A stretch of DNA of 33,635 bases. It comes from Burkholderiales bacterium. Its GTDB lineage: Bacteria; Pseudomonadota; Gammaproteobacteria; Burkholderiales; Burkholderiaceae_E. The notes beneath the pieces are model-generated. The model ran no database searches, was not told where the DNA came from, and was given only the letters and a program-made list of their open reading frames with translations. Positions 15,279 through 24,000 of the stretch are shown here, piece by piece. Where the stretch lies: assembly GCA_947463885.1 (NCBI GenBank), contig CANHUQ010000007.1:1-33635 (forward strand). The letters are read 5' to 3'. The number at the start of each line of letters is the position of its first letter. Position 1 is the stretch's first letter. A program made the position numbers and the translations under genes.

Positions 15279-16262
15279 ATGACCCTGCAGGAAATCAAAC
15301 GACGGATGTCAATTCCCGTGATTGGCTCCCCTCTTTTCATCATCTCGAATCCGGACCTGGTCATCGCGCAATGCAAAGCCGGTATCGTGGGGTCGTTTCC
15401 TGCACTGAATGCGCGCCCTGCAGAAGTGCTGGAGCAGTGGCTGCAGCGGATCACGTCTGAGTTGGCCGAATATGACCGGCAACACCCCGAGCGGCCCTCG
15501 GCGCCGTTTGCCGTCAATCAGATCGTGCACAAGACGAACGACCGTTTGGACCACGACGTGGCCATGTGTGTGAAGTACAAGGTGCCGATGATCATCACCT
15601 CGCTGGGTGCGCGCGAGGAAGTCAACGATGCGATCCATTCCTATGGCGGCATGGTGCTGCACGATGTCATCAACCAGACCTTCGCGCACAAGGCGATCGA
15701 AAAGGGCGCCGATGGACTGATTCTGGTCGCGTCGGGTGCGGGTGGGCACGCCGGCACCCAATCGGCCTTCGCTCTGGTGCAGGAGACACGCGAATGGTTC
15801 AAAGGGCCAATCGCCCTGTCGGGATCCATCGCGACCGGAGAAGCGGTGCTGGCGGCTGAGGCGATGGGTGCCGACTTCGGGTACATCGGCTCGGCGTTCA
15901 TTGCGACCCGCGAGGCCAATGCGGCTGAGGGCTACAAGCAGATGATCGTGGACTCAAGCGCCAAAGACATTCTGTACAGCAACCTGTTCACTGGCGTGCA
16001 CGGCAATTACCTGCGCCCCTCGATCGTAGCCGCCGGGTTGGACCCCGAAAACCTGCCGCAAGGCGACCCAAGCAAGATGCAGTTCGGTTCGGGCGGCAGT
16101 GCCAAGAGCAAAGCCTGGCGCGATATCTGGGGCTGCGGCCAGGGGATCGGGGCGGTGCGTGAGGTGCAGGGCGCTGGCGAATATGTGGCTCAACTGATCA
16201 CGCAATATCAGGCCGCACGGGCGCGGCTCGGGCTGCCGTTGCGGGCACAGGTCGCTGCATAA
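15279..16262 (+). CDS. Nitronate monooxygenase (2-nitropropane dioxygenase family)
   Basis: This 327-residue FMN-dependent TIM-barrel protein has the family order IPVIGSPLFIISNPDLVIAQCKAGIVGSFPALNAR at the N-terminus, then DVINQTFAHKAIEKGADGLILVASGAGGHAG, where the AGGH signature and its His mark the flavin and catalytic region. A phosphate-binding segment GSIATGEAVLAAEAMGADFGYIGSAF follows. Such enzymes oxidise alkyl nitronates such as propionate 3-nitronate to carbonyl products, though many homologues have other substrates. GGAGG precedes the ATG by 8 bases. It is followed after 12 bases by a Bug receptor gene, suggesting co-transcription. Confidence 0.88.
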   Translation: MTLQEIKRRMSIPVIGSPLFIISNPDLVIAQCKAGIVGSFPALNARPAEVLEQWLQRITSELAEYDRQHPERPSAPFAVNQIVHKTNDRLDHDVAMCVKYKVPMIITSLGAREEVNDAIHSYGGMVLHDVINQTFAHKAIEKGADGLILVASGAGGHAGTQSAFALVQETREWFKGPIALSGSIATGEAVLAAEAMGADFGYIGSAFIATREANAAEGYKQMIVDSSAKDILYSNLFTGVHGNYLRPSIVAAGLDPENLPQGDPSKMQFGSGGSAKSKAWRDIWGCGQGIGAVREVQGAGEYVAQLITQYQAARARLGLPLRAQVAA

Positions 16263-16274
16263 AGGGGGCTTTAC

Positions 16275-17285
16275 ATGGCTCATTCCCACAGCCCGAAACG
16301 TCATCTTATAGAGCGTCGCCGTCTTGTAAGCGGCCTGTCCGTCGCCGTGTCTGGTCTGGCAGCACCAACCCTGCTGCGCGCCCAAGAAGCCTGGCCCACG
16401 CGCCCGGTCAAGGTCATCGTGCCGTTTCCCGCAGGCGGCGTGGTCGACCTGGTCACCCGCGCGGTGACAGACCGTCTGGCGGTCACCCTGAAGCAGCCGT
16501 TCGTGATCGAAGCCCGACCCGGTGCGAACGGAAATATCGGGACCGAAGCGGCCGCTCGTGCGGCCGCTGACGGGTACACCCTGTTGACCGCCACCCCTGC
16601 AACGGTCACTCAGCCGCTACTCTCAAATACGGCCAAATTCAAATCGACGGACTTTTCCGGTTTGGGGCTGGTGGGCGCACCACCCAACATCTTTTGCGTG
16701 GCCCCTAGCCTGCCTGTGCGCTCGATGCGCGAACTGGTGGAGTATGCGCGGGCTCGCCCGGGCCAGTTGAGCGTCAGCAACCCCGGGATCGGCACCTCCA
16801 ACCATCTCGGGCAGGAACTGCTGTTCTCGCACACTGGTCTGCAAATGGTTCAGGTGCGTTACCCGGGCCAACCCCAAATGATCCCTGACATTGCAAGCGG
16901 ACAAGTGCATTTCGGAGCTGTGACCTCGGCGCTTGCCTTGCCGCAGGTGCGTGACGGGCGCTTGCGCGCGCTGGCCATCGGCTCACCCAAGCGCTGGTCT
17001 GAACTTCCGGAGGTGCCAACCATGTCGGAAGCGGGCTTTGGCGAGGCCACCTTTGTCCCATGGTATGGCCTGGTCGCGCCTGCAGGCACACCACGCGCCA
17101 TCGTCCGCAAACTGTCCGATGAAATCAGCGCCGCATTGGCGCACCCAGACGTGATCGCTCGCCTGGAAAAACTCGGCACCCAGATTACGCCGGCTTCGGC
17201 CGAGGAGTTCGACCTGCTCATGCGCAATGAAGTCGAGCGATGGGGCCGGGTGATTCGTGAGCGCAACATCCGGGCTGATGCGTGA
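16275..17285 (+). CDS. Bug/TctC-type periplasmic solute receptor (orphan)
   Basis: This 336-residue protein has an N-terminal export signal with consecutive arginines (ERRRLVSGLSVAVSGLAAP), compatible with Tat export although the consensus is incomplete; cleavage is likely after LRAQ near residue 38. The mature part starts with the Bug family opening WPTRPVKVIVPFPAGGVVDLVTRAV, and has PGANGNIGTEAAARAAADGYTLL and IASGQVHFGAV in the expected order. Bug proteins bind carboxylates or amides in the periplasm and may serve the TctAB carrier. No tctAB genes are beside it, so it is an orphan. The ATG follows a GGGGG-rich ribosome-binding site. An amidohydrolase gene lies 88 bases downstream. Confidence 0.92.
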   Translation: MAHSHSPKRHLIERRRLVSGLSVAVSGLAAPTLLRAQEAWPTRPVKVIVPFPAGGVVDLVTRAVTDRLAVTLKQPFVIEARPGANGNIGTEAAARAAADGYTLLTATPATVTQPLLSNTAKFKSTDFSGLGLVGAPPNIFCVAPSLPVRSMRELVEYARARPGQLSVSNPGIGTSNHLGQELLFSHTGLQMVQVRYPGQPQMIPDIASGQVHFGAVTSALALPQVRDGRLRALAIGSPKRWSELPEVPTMSEAGFGEATFVPWYGLVAPAGTPRAIVRKLSDEISAALAHPDVIARLEKLGTQITPASAEEFDLLMRNEVERWGRVIRERNIRADA

Positions 17286-17330
17286 CCCGGTTGTTCTGAG
17301 CCTGCATTCATTCACGCTCTTCACAGATCC

Positions 17331-17349
17331 GTCGGCCTGAGTGGCCGAC
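17331..17349 (+). promoter_or_regulatory. Hairpin between the Bug receptor and M20 amidohydrolase genes
   Basis: GTCGGCC (17331-17337) and GGCCGAC (17343-17349) form a perfect 7-base stem with a TGAGT loop, ending 24 bases before the amidohydrolase ATG. Only a short CACTTTC follows, so this is at best a weak terminator; it may also influence translation or mRNA stability of the downstream gene. Confidence 0.45.
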
Positions 17350-17373
17350 CACACTTTCTGAGGGAACCACGCC

Positions 17374-18567
17374 ATGGGCGCCATCGAGAACCTTGAACCG
17401 ATCGAGCAGTTGGGGCGCTACTTACCGCAGATGACCGAGTGGCGCAGGCATATTCATGCGCACCCGGAGACAGCCTTCGAAGAGGTGGGCACAGCTGCCT
17501 ATGTCGCAGAACGTTTGCGCAGTTTTGGTGTCGATGTCGTACATGAAGGGCTGGCGAAAACGGGCGTAGTCGCCTCGATCCGGGCGGGCACCAGTACGCG
17601 TGCCATCGGCCTGCGCGCCGATCTTGACGCGCTGGACATGCAGGAGGCCAGCGGCGTGCCCTGGGCATCGAAGCATGCCGGCAAACACCACGCCTGTGGC
17701 CACGACGGGCACACTACGATGCTGCTCGGTGCTGCGCGTCACCTCGCCGCCACCCGCAATTTTGACGGAACAGTGCATCTGATCTTTCAGCCGGCCGAAG
17801 AAAACGAAGGCGGTGGACGGGTCATGGTTGAAGAGGGGCTGTTCGATCGCTTTCCGGTAGAGGCAGTCTTCGGCATGCACAACATTCCGGGCATTGATGC
17901 GGGCCGGATCGCAGTCAAGGCTGGGCCGATGATGGCGTCTTACGACATTTTCGAAATTACGCTGACTGGGCGAGGCTCCCATGGCGCCATGCCCCACAAG
18001 GGCATCGACCCGATCGCCATCGGTGCCGAACTGGTTCAGAAACTGCAGACGATCGTGAGCCGGAATGTCGATCCACTGGAGCCCACTGTCGTCTCGGTCA
18101 CCAAGTTCCATTCCGGGACTGCGTGGAACATCATCCCCAACGAAGCGGTCATTGGAGGCACGGTCCGCGCCTTCAGCGAACTGGTGCAAGAGCAGGTAGA
18201 GCAGCGCATCCGCCAGTTATGTGAGGGCACAGCGCTTTCGCATGGCGCGCAGATCAGCGTGCGCTACGAACGGCGGTATCCGCCCACGGTCAATCACCCG
18301 GATGAAGCAGCCCTTTGCTTGCGCGTAGCCGAAGCACTGGTGGGCACAGACCGGGTCATTCGCGATCCGAAACCTGCGATGGGCTCAGAGGACTTTGCCT
18401 GGATGCTGAAGGCACGCCCCGGCGCCTACGTATGGATCGGGAACGGTACAGGCACCTCAGGCGGTTGTATGGTGCACAACCCGGGCTATGACTTCAACGA
18501 TGCCATCCTGCCGATCGGTGCTGCCTTCTGGGTGAAACTGGCCGAGACCGCGCTGGCACGCCGATAA
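17374..18567 (+). CDS. M20 family metal-dependent amidohydrolase (hippurate hydrolase/N-acyl-amino-acid amidohydrolase type)
   Basis: The 397-residue length fits the M20D family. Metal ligands are visible in HACGHDGH (Cys near 108, His near 110), in the catalytic pair PAEE near 142-143, in FGMHN (His near 169) and in the late MVHNPGYDF (His near 368). The lid/dimerisation domain contains GRGSHGAMPHKGIDPI. These enzymes split N-acyl amino acids, hippurate, indole-acetyl conjugates or peptides; the substrate here is unknown. GAGGG lies about 10 bases before ATG 17374. Its neighbours, an orphan Bug receptor and nitronate monooxygenase, suggest a small uptake-and-hydrolysis module, which is inference. 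It converges on a TetR regulator. Confidence 0.92.
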   Translation: MGAIENLEPIEQLGRYLPQMTEWRRHIHAHPETAFEEVGTAAYVAERLRSFGVDVVHEGLAKTGVVASIRAGTSTRAIGLRADLDALDMQEASGVPWASKHAGKHHACGHDGHTTMLLGAARHLAATRNFDGTVHLIFQPAEENEGGGRVMVEEGLFDRFPVEAVFGMHNIPGIDAGRIAVKAGPMMASYDIFEITLTGRGSHGAMPHKGIDPIAIGAELVQKLQTIVSRNVDPLEPTVVSVTKFHSGTAWNIIPNEAVIGGTVRAFSELVQEQVEQRIRQLCEGTALSHGAQISVRYERRYPPTVNHPDEAALCLRVAEALVGTDRVIRDPKPAMGSEDFAWMLKARPGAYVWIGNGTGTSGGCMVHNPGYDFNDAILPIGAAFWVKLAETALARR

Positions 18568-18601
18568 TCTTCGCCGGGGGCGTACAGGAGGGGTTCAGCG
18601 C

Positions 18602-19225
18602 TCAGCCTTGCCGGGCGGCCTCTACCAGAATGTCGCCAATGACGGTACGGACCTCGTCGCGCGCCGCATGACCGATGGAGCCTGCCCCCAGGAGCTGCGC
18701 GGCACCGCCCAAGGCGAGGTAATACGCGATTGCGAATTTTCGCGCACGGACTGGGTCGGGTGTCAGGTCTCGGAATACCAACTGAAGCGCCTGCAGGCGG
18801 GACTTATCGATTTCCGCCAACCGTAAGGCAGCCGCCTCATTGCGGCGGGCGAAGGCGCGCATGGCCAAACCGAAACGCATGTGAGGAAAATCGGACCCAG
18901 GCGCGCTATGGATCAGGGCGTCCACCCAGCCCATCAGTGCTTCCACGGGGTCCTTGGGTCGAATGACCACGAAGTCTTGCATCCGCTGCGCTTCCTGCAC
19001 ACACCAGCGATCGATCAGTGCATCCACCAATTCGGCCTGGCTGCCGAAATGCCAATAGAAGCTGCCACGCGTGACGCCGATTGCCTCGGCCAAGGTGAGC
19101 ACGCGCACCGCGCTGAAGCCACCTTCCACGACCGCAGCGTAAGCGGCATCAATCCAGTCTTCACGGGACAACCGTGTTGATTGCGACTGGACAGATGCGG
19201 GCCGATTGGAGACTTTGGAATTCAT
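18602..19225 (-). CDS. TetR family transcriptional regulator
   Basis: I use ATG 19225, giving 207 residues; a TTG at 19243 would add six. Residues about 20-70 are a canonical TetR HTH domain: LSREDWIDAAYAAVVEGGF, then LTLAEAIGVTRGSFYWHFGSQAELVDALIDRW, including the conserved YWHF recognition-helix end. The C-terminal ligand and dimer domain has no recognisable specificity. The upstream DNA (about 19226-19290) is AT-rich for this genome, consistent with a promoter. The gene is convergent with the M20 amidohydrolase, so regulation of that operon is possible only in trans. Other possible targets are benE or itself. Confidence 0.92.
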   Translation of the reverse strand: MNSKVSNRPASVQSQSTRLSREDWIDAAYAAVVEGGFSAVRVLTLAEAIGVTRGSFYWHFGSQAELVDALIDRWCVQEAQRMQDFVVIRPKDPVEALMGWVDALIHSAPGSDFPHMRFGLAMRAFARRNEAAALRLAEIDKSRLQALQLVFRDLTPDPVRARKFAIAYYLALGGAAQLLGAGSIGHAARDEVRTVIGDILVEAARQG

Positions 19226-19607
19226 CGTAAGCAAACGCCTCAAAAAAGGGGGCGATCAACTAAAAATAACTTTTCACTACACGGAAGATACCATCGAATC
19301 TGGTGCGATGCCGCGTCTTTGGGTCAGGCTGCACGAATGTCCCTGTCCGTTGCCCACAAGACATGGGTGACCGACACGAGCAAAGATCTCGTGTACGTCA
19401 CATCTGGCTCTCCAGTTCCGACGCCCATGACGCAGCGATGGGCGATCGCAACACACCGGAGCGACGCGGAGCCATCATCCGTAGCGAGCCACAGGGCTGG
19501 GGGGAAGAAGTGAGCCGCGCAGGCATGTGCCCGGGCTGGATGCTGAGAGGTCTGGACACCGTTGCAAAGGGTCCGACACATCGACGACAGAGTGCGTTGC
19601 CTGGAAT
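19226..19607. other. Gene-poor intergenic stretch between TetR and benE, with two inverted repeats
   Basis: Short open frames here have low-complexity, Arg/His/Ser-rich translations and no ribosome-binding sites, so I call no gene. Two perfect inverted repeats are visible: ACACGAG/CTCGTGT (19374-19380 and 19388-19394) and CGCCCAT/ATGGGCG (19422-19428 and 19438-19444). Neither has a T-run on the minus side that would terminate nearby genes. The first 60 bases are AT-rich, the probable TetR promoter. The rest could be a decayed gene, regulatory region or ncRNA. Confidence 0.4.
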
Positions 19608-20828
19608 CTAACGCGCGTCGGGTGTGCGCCATGCGATCAAGGCGATCAGCCCGAAGACCACACCCCAAAATGCAGGGCCGATACCCCACAGAGTCAGCCC
19701 CGAGGCGGTGACAAGAAAGGTGACCAAGGCGGCATCGCGCTGCGCCTCATCCGCTAGCGCTGCATGCAGGCCGCGCCCGATCGTGGGCAATAGCGCTAAC
19801 CCAGCGATGGTCATCACAAGTTCTTTGGGCAGACTCAGAAACAGAGCAGCGAGCGGCGCGGCGAACACTGCCACCAGCAGGTAGAGCACGCCAGCCGCCG
19901 CCGCCGCAAGCCATCGGCGCTGCGGATCAGGATGAGCTTCGGGACCCATGCACAGTGCGGCGGTGATGGCGGCCAGGTTGAGTGCAAAGACGCCGAAGGG
20001 CGCCAGAAGGAGCGTAGCCAGACCGACGATCGTGAGCAATGCCGAGATTGGAGCGTGCCCATAGCCCGAGGCCCGCAGCACAGCCACACCAGGAAGATTT
20101 TGCGACGCCATCGTCACCACGAAAAGCGGTAGCGCGACACCGAGGAAGGCCTGAGTGGACCATACCGGTGGCCATGCCAGCGGTTGGACGGTCACGGTCG
20201 TAGAAGCTGCGGTCGGCCAGCTCAGGCCCCCTGTTTGCATGGCCACAGCGAGGAGCCCTGCCAGCAGACTGAGCGGCACCGCAAAGCGCGGCCACAGGCG
20301 ACGCCCGACGAGCAGCACCAACAGCATCGGCAACACCGTCCGTGGCGCCCGCTCCAGCGCAGGGAAAATATCGATTCCGAAACGCACCAGCACGCCCGCA
20401 AGCAAGGCACTGGCCAGTGAGTGTGGAATGCGATGCATCCACCGCTCAAAGACCCCGCTGGCGCCGACTGCAGTCAGCAATACCGCACAGGCGATAAACG
20501 CGCCTACGGCCTGATCCAAAGGGATATTGCGCAGACTGACTGCAAGCAGCGCGGCGCCAGGAGTCGACCAGGCGATCACCACGGGCAGACGCCACCACAG
20601 GCTCGGCACCAGGCAAGTAAGGCCCATGCCCAGTGACAGCGCCGCGGTCATGGTGGCAAGCTGCTCGGCCGACAGACCCAGGGCTGATGCGGTCTGCACG
20701 ATAAGTGGATAGGAGCTTGAGAAGCCCACTAACACGGTGACAAACCCCGCAGTGAGCACCCCTGTCGCAGCACCGAACGCACCGACCGTATGCCCGGCGC
20801 GGGGGTGCGTGCGCTGCGGGCGGTTCAT
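19608..20828 (-). CDS. benE: BenE family benzoate/H+ symporter
   Basis: This 406-residue inner-membrane protein has about twelve hydrophobic helices. The opening, FGAATGVLTAGFVTVLVGFSSS then LSAEQLATMTAALSLGMGL, is typical of BenE/YdcO, with further family-like segments PGAALLAVSLRNI and GIDIFPALE. A downstream ALFLSLPKELVMTIAGLALL segment is also family-typical. BenE imports benzoate or a related aromatic acid with protons; the actual substrate here is unproven because no benABCD genes are in the window. The ATG lies one base after the prfC TGA (TGAGATG), so translation is probably coupled to RF3. No benzoate-degradation or BenM-type regulator gene is adjacent. Confidence 0.9.
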   Translation of the reverse strand: MNRPQRTHPRAGHTVGAFGAATGVLTAGFVTVLVGFSSSYPLIVQTASALGLSAEQLATMTAALSLGMGLTCLVPSLWWRLPVVIAWSTPGAALLAVSLRNIPLDQAVGAFIACAVLLTAVGASGVFERWMHRIPHSLASALLAGVLVRFGIDIFPALERAPRTVLPMLLVLLVGRRLWPRFAVPLSLLAGLLAVAMQTGGLSWPTAASTTVTVQPLAWPPVWSTQAFLGVALPLFVVTMASQNLPGVAVLRASGYGHAPISALLTIVGLATLLLAPFGVFALNLAAITAALCMGPEAHPDPQRRWLAAAAAGVLYLLVAVFAAPLAALFLSLPKELVMTIAGLALLPTIGRGLHAALADEAQRDAALVTFLVTASGLTLWGIGPAFWGVVFGLIALIAWRTPDAR

Positions 20829-20829
20829 C

Positions 20830-22440
20830 TCAGGCTGCGATCCGTTGCCCGTGTTCGCGCGTGGCGTGAAACCGCACTTTGGGCCAGCGCTCCATGGTCA
20901 AACGCAGATTGACACCGGTATCAGCCAGGTACACAAGATTGCCGTCCACGTCTCGGGCCAGACGCATCTGCTGTGCACGCATGAACTCCTTGAGCACCTG
21001 GTCGTCGTCGCAGGTGACCCAACGGGCGCTGTTGATACCGGCGCTCTCGAAACTGGCTTCCACGCCATATTCCGTGCGCAGCCGGTGCTCCACGACTTCG
21101 AATTGCAACTGCCCGACTGCACCCAGCAGGGGGGTGGCGTCGATGAACGGCTCGAACACCTGGACCGCACCCTCTTCACCCAACTGCTGCAAACCCTTGG
21201 CCAGTTGCTTGGACTTGAGCGGATCGCGCAAGCGGGGCCGCGAGAACAACTCCGGGGCAAAGTAAGGGATCCCGGTGAAACCGATTGGGTCATTGGCCTC
21301 GGTCAGGGTGTCACCGATCTGAAGCTGCCCGTGGTTATGCAGACCAATGATGTCGCCCGCATAAGCCACTTCCATGAGCGAGCGTTCATTAGCCATGAAG
21401 GTCAGCGCGTTCTGGACCTTGATCTGTCGATTGAGCCTGCGGTGGTTCACTTTGATGCCAGGGTCGTAACGACCCGAACACACACGCAGGAATGCAATGC
21501 GATCTCTGTGGTTCGGGTCCATGTTGGCCTGGATCTTGAACACAAACCCGGTGAAACCCGGCTCTTCAGGCTTGACCGATCGCACACCCGCATCGCGCGG
21601 CTGTGGCGGGGGCGCCCAGTCGCTGAGTGCGCGCAGAATTTCGCGCACTCCAAAATTATTGATGCCGGACCCAAAAAATACGGGGGTTTGTCGACCCGCA
21701 AGAAACTGATCGAGTTCGAATTCGGATCCTGCCCCGCGCACCAGTTCGATCTCTTCGCGCATGGTGGCCATTTCTTGCGCAAACTCGGTGTCAAGCGCCG
21801 CAAGGTCGGCACCAGAAATCGCCTGAACGGACTGATTGGCCCGCTCTTCTCCGGGCGCAAATCGAAGCACTTCATCGCGCAGCAGGTGATAGACACCACG
21901 AAACCGCTTGCCGCTACCAATCGGCCAGGTGACCGGTGCGCAGCGAATCTTGAGCACCGATTCAATTTCGTCGAGCAGCTCGATCGGCTCACGCACTTCG
22001 CGGTCGAGCTTGTTGACGAAAGTAATGATGGGCGTATCACGCAGACGGCAGACTTCAAGCAACTTGATCGTCTGCGCTTCGACGCCCTTGCCGGCATCGA
22101 CCACCATGACGGCGCAATCGACGGCGGTCAGCACCCGATAGGTGTCTTCAGAAAAATCCTGGTGCCCAGGCGTATCGAGCAGATTGAACACGCAGTCGTC
22201 GTATTCAAACTGCATGACCGAACTGGCCACAGAAATGCCGCGCTGCTTTTCAACCTCCATCCAGTCGGAGGTGGCATGTCGAGCGCTTTTTCGGGCTTTG
22301 ACCGTCCCGGCAAGCTGAATCGCGCCCCCGAACAGCAGCAGCTTTTCGGTGAGCGTGGTCTTGCCGGCATCGGGGTGGGAGATGATCGCGAAGGTGCGCC
22401 GGCGCGCCACCTGTCGGCCCACTTCAGGGGAGGTATCCAT
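20830..22440 (-). CDS. prfC: Peptide chain release factor 3
   Basis: This 536-residue GTPase accelerates removal of RF1/RF2 from the ribosome after peptide release. The G motifs are intact: HPDAGKTT at 22-29, RGISVAS in switch 1 around 67-73, DTPGH at 89-93 and NKLD at 143-146. Domain II/III segments [25 protein letters not shown] and [38 protein letters not shown] are highly characteristic. Length matches the family (about 530). The start is ATG 22440, 27 bases after the cls stop, with only a weak ribosome-binding site. It is followed by benE without a gap. Confidence 0.97.
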   Translation of the reverse strand: MDTSPEVGRQVARRRTFAIISHPDAGKTTLTEKLLLFGGAIQLAGTVKARKSARHATSDWMEVEKQRGISVASSVMQFEYDDCVFNLLDTPGHQDFSEDTYRVLTAVDCAVMVVDAGKGVEAQTIKLLEVCRLRDTPIITFVNKLDREVREPIELLDEIESVLKIRCAPVTWPIGSGKRFRGVYHLLRDEVLRFAPGEERANQSVQAISGADLAALDTEFAQEMATMREEIELVRGAGSEFELDQFLAGRQTPVFFGSGINNFGVREILRALSDWAPPPQPRDAGVRSVKPEEPGFTGFVFKIQANMDPNHRDRIAFLRVCSGRYDPGIKVNHRRLNRQIKVQNALTFMANERSLMEVAYAGDIIGLHNHGQLQIGDTLTEANDPIGFTGIPYFAPELFSRPRLRDPLKSKQLAKGLQQLGEEGAVQVFEPFIDATPLLGAVGQLQFEVVEHRLRTEYGVEASFESAGINSARWVTCDDDQVLKEFMRAQQMRLARDVDGNLVYLADTGVNLRLTMERWPKVRFHATREHGQRIAA

Positions 22441-22467
22441 GGATCGGGCCGCAGTGTATCAGTCCGC

Positions 22468-23931
22468 TCACAGCAGGGGCGATGCCAGCTGAGCCGCGTT
22501 CTCCAGGATCCGCCGACCCAGTCCACGGCCTTCCCAAAGGATTGCATCCAAGGGCTTGCATTGGCTGAGGTAGCTTCGCTGCAGGGCCAGCAGGCGTTCG
22601 GCCACCCCCCGGTCATAGATCAGCGTAGACAGCTCAAAATTCAGGTGAAAGCTGCGCAGATCCAAGTTCACCGTCCCGAACACAGCGAACTCACCATCGA
22701 CCACCACGCTCTTGGTATGCAACAAGCCACCGTCGAAGCGCTCGATGCGTATCCCGGCGGCAAGCAGGTCCGAAAAATACGAGGCGCTTGCATATTGCAC
22801 CAGCCTTGAATCACATCTCAAGGGCACGATCAGCGTGACCGCCACCCCACGCCTCGCGGCCGAGCGCAACGCCATGACGATGGATTCGCCCGGAGCGAAA
22901 TACGGCGTGGTCAGAATCAGTTCATGGCGCGCTGAATAGATCGCACTCAACAGCACAGACTCGACGTGCTGATAGGCGAAGCCGGGGCCGGACGCAAACG
23001 GCTGCAGGGCAACTGGTCCACGATCGTCGAGCACCCCTGCCCCCCGCTCCAGCGCTTCAAGACTCACTCCTAAGTCCTTCCCGTGAGACCCCTGCTGCAG
23101 GAACGCCATCGCAGCGGTCATGGCACCCAATACGGCACACGATGGCCCCTCGATACGGACCATGGCATCAATCCAGGGGCCCACGCCAGCGTCGCGCTTG
23201 AACTCCAGGGGATCGGCCATGTTGAAGCTACCGGTCCAGGCAATGTGATGATCGAACACCGCGAGCTTGCGATGGTTACGCAAGTCGGCCCGGGCCGCGG
23301 CCAATCGGAATGCACTGACCGGCCGCACAACAATGACCTCCACGCCAGCTTGGTGCAGCACATGCATTCCAGCACTGCGTGTAAACGGGCGGCTGCCGAG
23401 ACCATCCATCAGGATGGTCACCTTGACGCCACGTTGGGCTGCGCGCACCAGCGCATCGATGACATCCAGCACCCGGCCTGCGTGGTGCCAGATGTAGAAC
23501 TCGAGCGAGCAATGCGTCCTGCAGGCATCGATGTCGTCGATCAAGCCCTGCAGAATGCCGGCGCTCTCACTGAACAACTCGACCCGATGTCCACGCATCA
23601 CGTCAATGCCGCCCAGCGCGCGAGCCAGTCGGGCCGTGGGTTCTGCTGCCGGTCCGAGCACAGCAGGATCGACCGCTGCACCACGGGCGAGCCGCGAAAA
23701 ACGATCGGCCATCACAGCATGTTCGGCCTCAGCCCGTTCGATCCACCGGCGGCCCAGGCGACGCTCACCGATCATCACATACAGCAGTGCTCCGCCCACC
23801 GGCACGGCAAGCACCAGCAGGATCCAAGCCATGGACACACCGGGCGGATTGCGACGCGCCAGAATACGCAGCATCAGTGCGGCACAGATCGCGCCGTGTG
23901 AGCAGGCGAGCAGAAACGCTGGCGTGACCAT
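22468..23931 (-). CDS. cls: Cardiolipin synthase-like phospholipase D family protein
   Basis: This 487-residue membrane protein has two N-terminal helices (about 5-25 and 34-54, with MAWILLVLAVPVGGALLYVMIG) and two HKD motifs: HRKLAVFD at about 220-227 and HTKSVVVD at about 405-412, each followed by a typical GSFNM or GTVNLDLRS segment. This architecture is that of bacterial cardiolipin synthases, which join two phosphatidylglycerols to give cardiolipin and glycerol. ATG 23931 lacks a clear ribosome-binding site. The gene diverges from the CorC-like gene (69 bases between starts) and precedes prfC. Another phosphatidyltransferase activity is possible. Confidence 0.9.
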   Translation of the reverse strand: MVTPAFLLACSHGAICAALMLRILARRNPPGVSMAWILLVLAVPVGGALLYVMIGERRLGRRWIERAEAEHAVMADRFSRLARGAAVDPAVLGPAAEPTARLARALGGIDVMRGHRVELFSESAGILQGLIDDIDACRTHCSLEFYIWHHAGRVLDVIDALVRAAQRGVKVTILMDGLGSRPFTRSAGMHVLHQAGVEVIVVRPVSAFRLAAARADLRNHRKLAVFDHHIAWTGSFNMADPLEFKRDAGVGPWIDAMVRIEGPSCAVLGAMTAAMAFLQQGSHGKDLGVSLEALERGAGVLDDRGPVALQPFASGPGFAYQHVESVLLSAIYSARHELILTTPYFAPGESIVMALRSAARRGVAVTLIVPLRCDSRLVQYASASYFSDLLAAGIRIERFDGGLLHTKSVVVDGEFAVFGTVNLDLRSFHLNFELSTLIYDRGVAERLLALQRSYLSQCKPLDAILWEGRGLGRRILENAAQLASPLL

Positions 23932-23962
23932 GGGGTGCAGTCTAATGGCAGCGACAGGCGGG

Positions 23963-23971
23963 TGCTATCCT
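23963..23971 (+). promoter_or_regulatory. Extended -10 candidate for the CorC-like gene
   Basis: TGCTATCCT contains a TGn extension before TATCCT (four of six matches to TATAAT), 29 bases before the gene start. The -35 region (about 23943-23948) is poor, as is common when the -10 is extended. Confidence 0.35.
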
Positions 23972-24000
23972 GAGCGTCCCCAGGCTTTCCCCCTTCCGAG

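Noticed and set aside
19324-19689. 121-codon minus-strand open frame between TetR and benE
   Set aside because: It overlaps the conserved C-terminus of benE, has no ribosome-binding site and no domain-like pattern.
20737-22809. A 690-codon open frame on the plus strand opposite prfC
   Set aside because: It is antisense to the clearly identified prfC and parts of benE and cls. Its translation is rich in His, Gln and Arg, has no recognisable domain and is best explained by third-position GC bias.
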